In this document: one piece after another, positions 1 through 10,534 of the stretch
Position numbering within the stretch: position 1 is the first letter of the stretch
Layout: every line of letters starts with the position of its first letter
The notes under the pieces: model-generated
The model's input: the letters and a program-made list of their open reading frames with translations, nothing else
Database searches by the model: none
What the model was told of the DNA's origin: nothing
Translations under genes and position numbers: made by a program
Source: Oryzias latipes
Taxonomy: Eukaryota; Chordata; Actinopteri; Beloniformes; Adrianichthyidae
Assembly: GCF_002234675.1 (NCBI RefSeq)
Contig: NC_019876.2
Coordinates: 18,793,354 to 18,857,353, forward strand
Direction of reading: 5' to 3'
DNA: 64,000 bases

Positions 1-1250
1 GGGTGGGGGGTTTAGCCTGCGATGCGCCTTGGGGGGGGGCTACTTGGGAGTGGCCCCCCTCCTAAGGTTGCCGTATGGAGTGGGCCCCCCCTCTTTCGGT
101 TTTATTTGCACCTTAGACACGTAGGGTCCTTGGTAGGGGGGGTGCTTGGACATCACTGCAAGCAAGCAGCAGATGTCCTCCTGGCACCCTACCCGCCAAT
201 TTTAACCGCACCTTAGACATTTAGGGCCCCTTGGTGTGGAGGGTGAGGGGACATCACTGTGAGTAATCAGGAGATGTCCCCTTAGTGCCCTACTCGCCAA
301 TTTTAACTGCACCCCCCTTAGTACACACACCCCTCCCCCTTCAATATATACATTCAAACATAAACACACACACATGCACACAAACACCCTCTCAAACACC
401 CATACACGCACACACATTTTACAAGGAAGGTGGGACCTGGGTCCATCTGTCCCCTACCCCGTCCCTGGTGGGGGGTGCGGGCCTCTTGGCGATGGCGGCC
501 GTGTCCCTTGGGTGCCGGCTCCCTGGGCCCGGCGGTGCTCTCTCCGCGCGGTGGGGGGGTTCATATTACACCTGAGCCGGGGGTGTTCGTGTCCCTGGGG
601 GGTGGGTCCTGGTCCTTGCCCCTGGGCGCTGGGCCCCGCCAAACTTCCAACATGGCCGAGCCTGGTCGGGCCATATTTATAACATCCCTTATGGGCCGCC
701 CTTTTTTCCCCGGGGTTCCCCCCTCCTGGGCGGGGGCGGCGGGCCCCTGCCTTGCTCCTACCTGGACCAACCGTGGGCCGGGTGGGTGGCTGCCTGGAGT
801 GCGGAGCGGGTCTCCCTTGGGGGGTCCTGGCTCGTACCTGGGGTCGGGGCGGGGGGATGCCCGGAACTCCTGGGTGGTGGTGGGGTGCTCGTCTGGGGCT
901 GTGGGCGTCCCTCTCCGGTGGGGCCCTGCGTTGGGCTCTTCCGGCGCGGCGGGGGGCTGCTTTCCTGGCTGGGCTGGGGCGGCGCTCTCTTTCCCTCTGC
1001 GCCTCCCTGCTCTCTGGCTCTGGGGGCCTCGCGGCGGTCCTGCTGGCCCTGGCCTGGGTGGCGGTCTTGGTCGCCCGGGGGGCGGTTGTTCCCTGCCTGT
1101 TCCCGGTGGCGCTGGGGGAATTCCGGCTGCCGCTGCTGCTGCGGCGGGGGTATGGGTGTGGGGGTGGCTGGGCGCTCCTCCTCCTTCTTTTCACATTCCA
1201 CCATCCATTTTAGAAGAACATAAACACTCACCTGAGCACAGGTGTTAGCT
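1..1250. repeat. GC-rich repetitive block, family unknown
   Basis: A very G/C-rich stretch in otherwise AT-rich DNA. About 120-330 holds two imperfect direct copies of a unit (acatcactg ... agatgt ... ccaattttaac), followed by a CA-rich run at about 325-415. About 430-1190 is dominated by runs of G and C. Long open frames on both strands here are Gly/Pro/Arg-rich and look like compositional artefacts, not genes. It may be the GC-rich part of a retroelement whose tail is the next feature; I do not recognise the family. Confidence 0.5.
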
Positions 1251-1812
1251 CACCTTTGCACTAATAGTTTGCATGATTGAATGAATGAAAGATTTCACAC
1301 TAGTTGGTTTAAAGGCATAGGTATGCGTTCGTGAACACTATCTGTTTTGTGTGCATGTTGACATGTGGACATTTCTGCGGCTAGCAGGTGTGTTGATAAT
1401 ATTTGAGTGTGTGTGAACAGGCCCCGCCCTTTTTGTACTACATTTGAACCGTACCGTAACGATAAACAACCAGTAAACCTGTCTGCTCTATGCTGCTTCA
1501 TGGTCTTACCCCCCTTCCCCTCCTATTATCACCCTCCTACCCCCCCCTCTCTCTTGTTCCCCTCTTTCCTTTTCCGTCCGGTCCAACACCAAAGATTTTC
1601 AAACATGATTGAAATTAATAAAGTTTGGCCTCAATTACAAAAGGGGTTTATTCAGACATACCTTTGGTTTGTCTGAAGATGAATAACCCCTCTTGTTAGA
1701 ATAAAATATGTCCAACACAAGAGGCCCTCAGTTCTCATCTGTTTGCCTAGCTGTTGGACAGGACAAGTTAAGAAAAAAAAAAAAAAAATAAAAAAAAAAA
1801 AAAAAATAAAAA
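1251..1812 (+). repeat. Repeat-like segment ending in an A-rich tail
   Basis: AT-balanced sequence that ends at about 1771-1812 in an almost pure A run broken by single T residues, as expected for the 3' end of a retroposed element on the plus strand. No reverse transcriptase motif is visible, so it may be a non-coding 3' region continuous with the GC-rich block. About 1813-2289 beyond it shows only short TTTA runs and a small duplicated motif near 2108-2155 (cagctgaaca); I see no gene in it. Confidence 0.4.
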
Positions 1813-2289
1813 TGTGTGAGAGGCCTCCTTAGGGCTGACTCAACTTTTTATTTATTTATTTATTCACTTATTTTTTATGCTTTAATCACACTGTGAAGGA
1901 AGAGCAGAAGCGGCCGTGCTACAGTGACCAGTCTGGGTCTTGGTTGTTTGGAGCCAACAGTTTTGTTTAATTTATCTATTTATCTACTTGTGTATTTTCA
2001 CAGTCCAATGGGTTCTCAATAACAACTCCCCCTATTGAGCAAACACCCCTGCTTATATAGCCTTGCCCCTATTGGATCAAACCATTACCGAAGGGATGCG
2101 GGGTTAACAGCTGAACACCCCTTTCAAAATGGTTTCAGCTGAACATTCAAAATGGCTGCCAAGCATCTTAACAAACATTTGTCCAAACATGCCCTGGTGA
2201 GGAAGCAGGGGAGCAGAAAAACAGGAAAATTGAGTGGACACAAGTTGACACACACCAGTAACAAATGCCACTTTGTCACGCTCACAGAA

Positions 2290-2297
2290 GAGACAAG
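2290..2297. repeat. Left 8-bp target-site duplication of the hAT element
   Basis: The bases gagacaag immediately before the hAT terminus are repeated exactly after its right end at 6488-6495. Eight-bp duplications are the hallmark of hAT integration, and they fix the element borders to the base. Confidence 0.92.
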
Positions 2298-2572
2298 TAG
2301 TGATGGGACGAGCGACACTGGTGCATCAGCACTGTGCCGAGAGCTCAAGAGCGAAACCTCGTATCGGTGCGTGTATTGCTTTAAGAAAGAATCACGTGAC
2401 CGATACAGGAACTGTATCGTTTGGATGTGCCGCGCCAAAGTGTGTTTATCAGGAAACAAACTGTGTCAACAATTCGTGGGATTGTCGGATGAAGTTTTGC
2501 TTGATCGTGGATCGTCCTAGGAAGTTTTCCCCGGTGTGGAATAATTTTGATCTCGTGACGCCAAACAAGGTA

Positions 2573-3997
2573 CCGTAATTTCCGGACTACAAGCCGCTAC
2601 TTTTTTTCTGCGCTTACAGCCCTGCGGCTTATTCAGTGACGCGGCTAATTTATGGATTTAATTAGCGGCCGCCATGTACGTACTTTCGAACTCAGTGAAT
2701 AGTTTGTATTCTTTATCTAACACCAAGCACAAGACATTTATATCCAACACACCTCTAAGCAGCCAAACAGCATGGACTTGACTTCAGGTCTTAGACACTT
2801 CAGTCATGGTTCAACAAAATGAAACACGCATGCCCAGCCGCATCCCAGAATCCTTTGGGGCCATTAGACCCAACGTGCACGTGATCGCCGCTACAATATG
2901 ATGAAGCTTTCAAGTTAAAAGCAATCGTTAAAAGCAGCGTAAAAAAGTCCACCGTCACCAACGGGTTTGGAAAAGCCGGTTTGCTGCGTGACGGAGAGAA
3001 CAGCGCATGGAGTGAATTTACACTCCATTTACGGTTTCTAAGGAAACCGTAAAAGCGGAATTTTGCTTTGAAAAACTCACAGCCTCCGTGTGAGCTGGAG
3101 ACATCTTCTCCTGCTGATTGAGCTGCGGGGCCGATGGCAGTCTGAAGGCTCCCACACGTAACAACGCACCCGCCCCTCATACACAAAACGTACAGTATTA
3201 AGTCCGATTGCTTTGCACAGAAACGATTTGCTCGGTTCAACGGCGCAATGGGGACGAAGTGCTCCTCCTTGAAGCTGCCCTGGCCAGAGGTGTCGGAGTA
3301 GATAGGAAGGGGAGACAAGGAGCGCGCGGGGCGGGAGCGGAGCGCAGAGGCTTCTGAATTCTGACGCACGCGCCGCACTGAGGCGCGCGTATCACGCTGA
3401 GGCGCGCGCTTTTCAGTCGCCGCTGCTGTATTTTACCGGTGTGTTTTTTAACCAGTCCTGTTACTCCCATAACGCTGCTGCGACACAAGGGGAAGGAGAG
3501 CTGTACCCGTTCACCCCTCCATGCACTGCTGATACTCATTCTTAAACACGTACAACAGTATGGCGAGCCGGGCATTGCCCCCGCCTTTAGCCCCTAAGAC
3601 TCATGGGAAATGTGGAATCGCGGATGTAAATTTCCTCATCATAACTGAGGGATGTAATGTTGATTATATGGTTACTGTTTGTAATTTTATGTATGATACC
3701 TAGATTGTCAATAAGTAAAAAAAAAATGAAATAAAAACACCATAACTGAGGAACTTGTGAACAGAATAGAGGTCCATGCTGTTTGACAGATGTCGATACA
3801 CTCAAATACATGAGCCAGAGGCAAAGCTGGTACCACCCACAATGTGCTAATGAGTTGCACTCACTCTGGGATACTGGCCGTGATCTGTCGCGGCTTGTAC
3901 TCTGATGCGGCCTGTGTATGTATAAAACTAATTAACCAGGTGAAAATGGGTGGGTACGGCTTGTAATCGGGTGCGCTTTGTAGTCCGGAATTTAAGG
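2573..3997. mobile_element. Nested DNA element with TA target duplication
   Basis: A 1.4-kb insert in the 5' part of the hAT element. Its ends form an imperfect inverted repeat (ccgtaatttccggactac at the left; gtagtccggaatttaagg at the right) and are flanked on both sides by TA. That pattern fits the Tc1/mariner/pogo superfamily. An open frame on the minus strand (2800-3378) covers much of the inside but shows no transposase catalytic motif I can identify, so I treat it as non-autonomous or too decayed. It must be younger than the hAT element it interrupts. Confidence 0.75.
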
Positions 3998-4434
3998 TAA
4001 ATCTTTTTCTCCTTTATATACTATTTTTTACGGTGGCGCATTGCACTCACTTTATCAGTTTATCAAGTGAATGACCTGTGATACATATGATAGTCAGTTA
4101 AAGAGCCTTACAGTTGCTTTATTCATGTTATCATGTGATTATGAGATCCTGATCTCGTAATCATGAGATAGGGTGTCTATTTTTTTTAACAAGTGAATGC
4201 AATGTTCTGGTAAGAGGTTTGAATTGTTTAAATTAACTTTTTATGTTATTGTAGGTGAAGTGTCGGCTCTGCTCCACAGAGCTATCTTATATCAATAAGA
4301 GCACTTCATCAATGCTGAGGCATTATAGAGCTCGGCATGGCAATGAAGAATTGGCAGCTACTCGTGAGAGTACCCCAGGTATGTTGACATTCTCTCTAAA
4401 AATTGTGCTAAAAAAAAAAAACATGCATGCAAAC

Positions 4435-4515
4435 AGAAATGCTCCAGGCCTGGTATCAAACCTTCAATTCTCTTGCTGTGAGGCGACAGTGCTAACCACT
4501 ACACCATGTCGTCTT
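4435..4515 (-). repeat. Fragment of a tRNA-derived SINE
   Basis: This short stretch (ggtatcaaacc ... gctgtgaggcgacagtgc ... accactacacc) is the complement of the head of the widespread fish tRNA-derived SINE type (HE1/DANA-like). It lies in an intron of the decayed hAT transposase, next to a short A run. Confidence 0.5.
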
Positions 4516-6487
4516 GTGTCTATTTGATATTGTTTGTAAAAATTACAGTCCTTTTATTAAGCTTTTGACAAAATAGTTCCTTTTGGCTTGCAGTTCCTAA
4601 CAAGCAAGCAGTGGATGAGGCAGGGGTCAATATGATGATCAAAGACTTCATCAGCCACTCAGCTTTGGTGAAAACGAGGGATTCAGGGAGCTCCAGAAAC
4701 GTATTTTACCCTTGTATGCTCTAACAAGCAGGAAGGTATGTTTAAGGATTTGTATTATGTGTTTGTACTAACTATATAACTATTTTTTATTGGTGTAATT
4801 GTATGGTTATTTTCAGACCATCAAGGACTTGGTGAGCCAGAGATAAAATGAGGAAAAGGAGAAAACCAAAAAGGACCTCCAGAGTGCCGTTGCTGTTACT
4901 TTAACAGCTGATATGTGGACGTCTATGAATATGGAGGCATATCTAGCTGTTACTGGCCACTATGTGGACAAAGAAAGCCATGAACAACATTGCCATGGTT
5001 AAAAGGAGCCTCATGGAGGAGTGGGGCATAGCAGGAAAGGTCAGGTGTCTTGTCACTGATGCAGCAGCAAACATGACTGCATGCGCTCGAATGCTGCAAA
5101 TACGGCACACCATTTGTATAGCCCCTTCCCTAAATTTAATTGTGAGAAAATCATGTGATCAAATCCCAACAATAACTGAAATACGCAACAAAACACGACA
5201 CATTGTGACATACTTTCGATCGAGCGTGACAGCTAAAGAGAAGCTCACTCAAATACAGCAACAGTTGGGAACACCGGGCCATAAATGAATAAACGAGGTG
5301 CCAACACGATGGAACAGTACCTACCAAATGTTTGAAAGAATGACTGAGCAGAAGGAGGCAGTCTGGGTGTCACTGGCCTCATCAAAACCTGACATAACTC
5401 CAGAAGAATGTCAGATCATTGAAGAGATGCTCAGGGTTCTTGCTCCTTTTGACAAAGCTACAAGAGAACTGTCTGAGGAAAACAGGGTCTCTGGGTCGAA
5501 GGTCATTCCCATGATGAGAATGCTCCACATTGAGCTTCAGCGTCAGGCCACAACAGGTACAAAAACAGCTGCTCAGCAACTGGCTGAAAACCTGAGGAAG
5601 CGGCTAACTGACGCCATTTGCGGCATGGAATCTCTCAGTGTGATGACTCTGGCAACTCTGTTAGATCCCAGATTTAAAAAGAATGGATTTGTTAGCCAGC
5701 AAAAGGCAAGGGAAGCGGTGAAGAGACTGCAGTCAGAATGTGCAGAAGAAATGAGGAGCCAAGAGCCTGACCCAAGAGAAGAAGAGCCTAGCTCTTTACA
5801 TGGGTCAGAACCCAGTTCAGGTATGAAAATACATTTTTGTGGCACTTTGTGATATGATATATACCATGTGATAATAAAGTAATGATTAACTATTTTTTTA
5901 GGGCACAGTCTCTGGAAAACTTTAGATCTGGAGGTTGCAGAGACCCAGAAAACGAGGAACGCAACAGCTGACTCCATTATTGAAGTCCAACGCTACCTGG
6001 CAGAAACAAACACACCCAGAAACCAAGATCCTTTGCAATATTGGAAATGGAACCAGGAAATATACCCACACCTTCATCAACTTGCATTTAAAACTCTGTA
6101 CCATGCGAAAGAGTATTTTCCAAGGCTGGAGAGCTGGTGTGTAAGAGGAGAAATCGCCTTGGAGCAAAGACACTCCAAAAACTTTTGTTTCTGAATAAAA
6201 AATCATGAACTAATCACTTTTGTCTTTTATTTCATATGATTTAACAGTTAAGTTGACAAATGTGCACATAAGTTAAAAAAAATTGTAATTCTGAATCTTC
6301 ACTCTAATTTGCTATATTTTACATACCAACTCAGTTTTAGCATTTACACGAACAATTTATTTACCTGCAATGATTTGATAACTACTGCAGGGGTCACTAT
6401 GGGTGACCAACACAATATCAATACAGTGCCGACACAGTTTGTTTAGTGTGTCAATACACTCCTTGAGGTATCATCGTCCCATCACTA

Positions 6488-6495
6488 GAGACAAG
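6488..6495. repeat. Right 8-bp target-site duplication of the hAT element
   Basis: This gagacaag follows the right inverted terminus directly and matches the copy at 2290-2297 without mismatch. Confidence 0.92.
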
Positions 6496-8310
6496 CCCAT
6501 AACTGACCAATCCAAATGCAGGTTAAACTAGAAAATGTGCAAAGCTTCAACAGAAAAGAAACCAAACAAAGAGCCACCACAACAAAGCCAGCACCGAATG
6601 AAAGCCCACACAGCGGAAACCAGACCAGGTGTTGAAGAAAACGCAGTGCTGCAGTAAAGAAGGATGAACAACTTGCACACCTGGACTTAAATAGGATGCT
6701 GCACAGGTGAGTTGATTAACTGACCCACCCTAGGGGAGTGGCCTAAGGAAAAGCCTGCCTGAGTTGCCTGCCCGAAATGCTCCCAAGGTCGCTCACTTTG
6801 GGTGACAATTTTAGTGTCCTATTGTTCCATATTTTTATTTTAAAGTGTAGATGCAAACAATTAACTTCCAACCTTAAAATTAGAAAAATGCAAAATAAAT
6901 TCTATAAATTACAGATCAACATTCTTGTTCCATGTACTTTGTGTATCAATAAAGGAAGATACAATATCTCTTTTTTGTGACCAAACCTGTGAACGGGAGG
7001 TAATCACATGAAACATGTAAGAATTGAACAAGAGTAACTGAACATAAACAATTTCAGTTGATTAATTTTTCCAGCTTCTCTTGCTACCCTGTAATCTTTA
7101 TTTGAATGCTCCACTTTTATAAACTGCACTTGCTACTCTTTCATTTCTGGTATTTCTTTAAGCTTATGTGTCTAGTAGAGTGATGTGTGAACAGTTCAAC
7201 TAAAAAAATGAAATGATGGAACTGTCACCAAGATCATTCTATAACAGCATGCTTTTTGTGAATGCCCAGTTGGCCAGTCCTTCTTTGAGTGGTCTGAGTG
7301 AGTTTCTAAAAGGATTTTTTTTACCACCTAAACATAATTACAATGACAGCACAGCTAATAAAACACAACTAAAAATATTAGCAACACAAATAAAAAAAAG
7401 GAAGAAAGGATAAAGCACATAACACAGAACTGCTGATATTTGAAGCATTATAATATTTGCATCCATTAGACAGCACACTGCCCCTTCATTTGAACTCAGA
7501 TTAAAACACTTTATTATTGCTAACTTCAATACAGCAATATTTATTTTTGTTTATTTATTTTTAGTGAATAATTTAGGCCACTATATGTTGCCAGCTTTAA
7601 CTTGACTATTGTAGTAGTTCTGTTAACTGTTGCAATATTTAGATACATTTTGCCCTTCTAAATAGGGGTGGGTGATACTAGGAATATGGGTATCGATCGA
7701 TGCTGATGCTGATACATTTTTTATGTGTTTGATTATAGAAAATCTTTGGAAATACACAATTTTTTGTCATTTTTTTATCAGAAACTTTTGACAAAGAAAA
7801 ATGTTTGTTTACTAATCGTAACAATCTGAACTGAACATGTACCAACTATACAAGATGTATATTAGTAATGGCATAATACAATAATAGTAACAACGAAACA
7901 GTAACTAATGCAACAATTTTTTAAAAAGCTACTCCAATATAACAAAAATGTCAAAAAACAGCACAACAAACATACATTTTTCTTTTAAATAAAGATAGCA
8001 TTAAAAAAGTACAACAGAGTTTTAGGGCCAGGTTACAAACAATTTTTTTTAATTACAACTTGTAAGTTATAACTTTACGAGAGAAAGAGCCACCCATCAA
8101 TAAAAAAAACATTAACAAATCATAAATTGAACAAAGGAGCTTCCAAACATTTTTAACATCAGCAGTAAACATTCAGCTTACCTGTTCAACTAAGTGTAGT
8201 CAGTCTGCTCTGCTGCGTTCACATGCCGTACTGTATATTCTTACTTCGACTTTCAACTCATAAATTTACAAGTTTTTTTACTTGTAAATGTACGACTTTA
8301 AATCTCGTAC
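6496..8310. other. Gene-free AT-rich stretch with repeat-like pieces
   Basis: No convincing coding region. 6496-6790 is more GC-rich and resembles flanking DNA shared with the pre-insertion site of the hAT element. About 7662-8110 starts with a motif (ggggtgggtgatac ... tatcgatcgatgc) that looks like the start of an interspersed repeat and continues as A/T-rich, A-run-rich DNA. I cannot assign a family. Confidence 0.4.
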
Positions 8311-8319
8311 AGCTAACCT

Positions 8320-9190
8320 CCATCAACCGTCCCTTCACCTGGAACCCGGTTCAATGAACTCAAGTCCCTGTTTGTGTCAGCTCCCATTCTCATTCAACCC
8401 GACGTCACCAAGCAGTTTATAGTGGAGGTAGACGCCTCAGATTCTGGTGTGGGGGCTGTTTTATCTCAACGTGAGAAGGGCTCAGGTAAACTCAAACCAT
8501 GCGCTTTCTTTTCCGGTAAACTAAGCCCTGCAGGGCAAAACTACAACGTGGGCAACCAGGAGTTATTGGCCATCAAGCTCGCACTGGAATAATGGCGCCA
8601 CTGGCTGGAGGGAGCGGAACAACAATTCATTGTGTGGACTGACCACAAAAAACCTGGCCCATCTTCGTAGTGCCAAGCATCTCAAGATTCACCCCATGTT
8701 TCACATGTCTCAAAATAAGCCTGTCACCGAGAGTCCACTTTGTCCGCCGTCCGCTTCCCCTCCGCCCGCCCGTACCATCGACGGCGCGCCTGCCTTCACC
8801 GTCAGCAGGATTTTGGATGTCCGGCGCCGTGGGCGGGGTGTTCAGTTCCTGGTGGATTGGGAGGGGTATGGTCCAGAGGAACGTTCGTGGATCTCCCGTT
8901 CCCTCATTCTGGACCATACCCCCATCGATGATTTCTACCACGCTCATCCTGACCGTCGCCTTGGACCACCGGGTGGCGGTCGTTGAGGGGGGGTACTGTC
9001 ATGGCGCCACTGTCAGTTACTCTCCCCCTCCCCCGCCTGCTCTGCCTTGGACGAGACCAGCTGTTCCCACTTACCTCATCAACCCTGCAGCCTAAGGAGC
9101 TTCTGGATCATCCTTCGTCGCCAGTTCGTTGTTCCTCCTATGAAAAAATCTCTTCGGTTACTCACCTGGTCGCAGTCCACTGTCCAACAG
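8320..9190 (+). mobile_element. Ty3/Gypsy chromovirus fossil (RNase H, chromodomain, start of 3' LTR)
   Basis: Remains of an LTR retrotransposon on the plus strand. About 8370-8670 encodes the end of reverse transcriptase and the start of RNase H ([15 protein letters not shown] ... [10 protein letters not shown]). About 8785-8985 encodes an integrase-terminal chromodomain ([31 protein letters not shown]). A purine-rich tract (about 8983-8993) and a TG-starting segment from about 8997 look like the junction to a 3' LTR. The element is broken and much of its middle and 5' part is absent, so it is a relic of moderate to old age. Confidence 0.85.
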
Positions 9191-9950
9191 TCCAACATGT
9201 GAATTGGAGAAGACAGCTAGGAAATTGGCGGACTACAAGAACCACCTCAGGTTCAACATGAGATGCAGACAAAGCAACGTGATACCCAAAAGCCTAATGA
9301 TGGGCAAACTGGTTAAATGACACAGAGCTGAGAACATCATGCACAGAGCCAGGACCCAATTTTTAAAGGACAGGATCAGACAGACGTATTTAATCGTTAA
9401 CAACCTGAAAGGTAAAATGAAGAATCTACAGGACAATTTGGCCGCAACTGTTACTGAAGAAGTCTTTGAGAAGATTGTCGGTTTCACCCAGACGGCACAA
9501 CTGGCACAACACAATAAAAGCAAGCAACGGCAAATCAAGAAATTTCAGATTCTCACAAATCAACAACAGATTCCTAAGGACAGGCTCAACAGGGAGAGTA
9601 GAGGAAACCACACCATGGCACTGATTGATAGAGAGAAGTCGATTGAGAATATTTCAAAACCGCGAGCTGACTCAAACGGAGAAAGAGGTATTATCCAAGG
9701 GGCTGAATTTCTCGGTTACATCCAATCATGCCATAAAGAGGAACAATTTGACTGGATCTCTAGCTGAAGAATTACGACTCAAAATTTCGGCTGCACTGTC
9801 CAGTGCCAAACCACCACCTTCCAATCTTTGTCAGATGAAAGAAAGGCCTTGACAGCCCTGGGGAAGGACCACAGTATCAACATTTTACCAGCGGATAAGG
9901 GGAGATGTACTGTGATCATGAATGCGGGTAGAGTGTGTAGAGGTTAGAGG
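9191..9950 (+). mobile_element. Penelope-like retroelement fragment
   Basis: Frames on the plus strand read like the N-terminal linker region of fish Penelope-like elements (Poseidon/Neptune type). They run from a segment near 9215-9290 (ADYKNHLRFNMRCRQS), through RARTQFLKDRIRQTYLIVNNL and TQTAQLAQHNKSKQRQIKKF, to ELTQTEKEVLSKGLNFSVT (about 9670-9720) and LSSAKPPPSNL ... ILPADKGRCTVIMN (about 9795-9920). The last motif is the conserved start of the reverse transcriptase. The copy stops there, so the catalytic core and the GIY-YIG endonuclease are missing. Stops and frame changes interrupt it. It sits directly after the Gypsy remnant. Confidence 0.75.
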
Positions 9951-10534
9951 TATCATGACCATCATCTACCAGTGGGACAATAAGTATGGAGTTAATAAGG
10001 GAACATAATTAGATTTCACAGCATTCATTAATGATTTTAACAAAAATTAAAAATCTACTTTAATATGAAGTATTTGTTACTTCAAAGCTCAGAACAAGTG
10101 TTTTCCAAGAAATATTGGCCATAACTTTTTTTTTTTTATTTCGAAATGACAAAATACAAATCAAGCTTTACAAAAAGAAGTTTAATAAATCCCAATATGC
10201 AAAGTTCAAAAAGGGCTTTGGAAGAAGTTTAACAACTTATGGAGTTGAAAACCCTTTTTTCAATGAAGTCCAAACTTTAATTTATACAAACATTATTTTT
10301 TCAGAATAACAAGAAATAAACACATACAATGAAAACAATCAATAGTGATCAAAAGGAAAAAAAGCAAGATTTTACAAAAAAAATCTTTTGAATTGGTTGA
10401 AAGGTAAAAGCTTATATTTTTTAGTTTTTTTCACAAAATTATTTGTATTATTTATGAGTATATTTTAATCTTAATAAAAGACATTTTCTAATTTGTTTTG
10501 CAAATAGTTAAAAGAAAAAAAAATTGATCAACTC
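9951..10534. other. AT-rich intergenic stretch downstream of the PARP14-like gene
   Basis: A/T-rich DNA with A and T runs between the Penelope fragment and the stop codon of the PARP14-like gene (minus strand). It probably contains that gene's 3' UTR. I see no coding or repeat signature. Confidence 0.4.

Larger units (their letters stand above)
2298..6487 (+). mobile_element. hAT DNA transposon with BED-finger transposase, inactive
   Basis: A 4.19-kb element bounded by inverted ends (tagtgatgggacga at the left, its complement at the right) and an exact 8-bp target duplication gagacaag. Inside is a spliced hAT-type transposase. A BED zinc finger (CRLC ... HYRARH) lies near 4258-4350. A segment reading LTADMWTS ... 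YLAVTGHY lies near 4902-4960. The RNase H-like core runs about 4990-5820. The C-terminal hATC dimerisation region (EVQRYLAETNTPR ... DPLQYWKWN) lies near 5970-6060, with a last part near 6125-6200. Plausible exon ends (GT/AG) are seen at about 4252/4379, 4593/4735 and 4817. The coding sequence has an in-frame stop near 4845, a frameshift near 4670, another stop near 5286 and a frame change near 6060, so it cannot make transposase. The closest host-type relatives are ZBED proteins. Confidence 0.9.

Noticed and set aside
430-1248. Long open frames on both strands in the GC-rich block
   Set aside because: Gly/Pro/Arg/Trp-rich and mutually overlapping in several frames; this is expected from composition and shows no domain or splice structure.
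2152-2520. 122-aa open frame over the left end of the hAT element
   Set aside because: It crosses the exact insertion boundary at 2298, so it cannot be an ancestral gene, and it has no motif.
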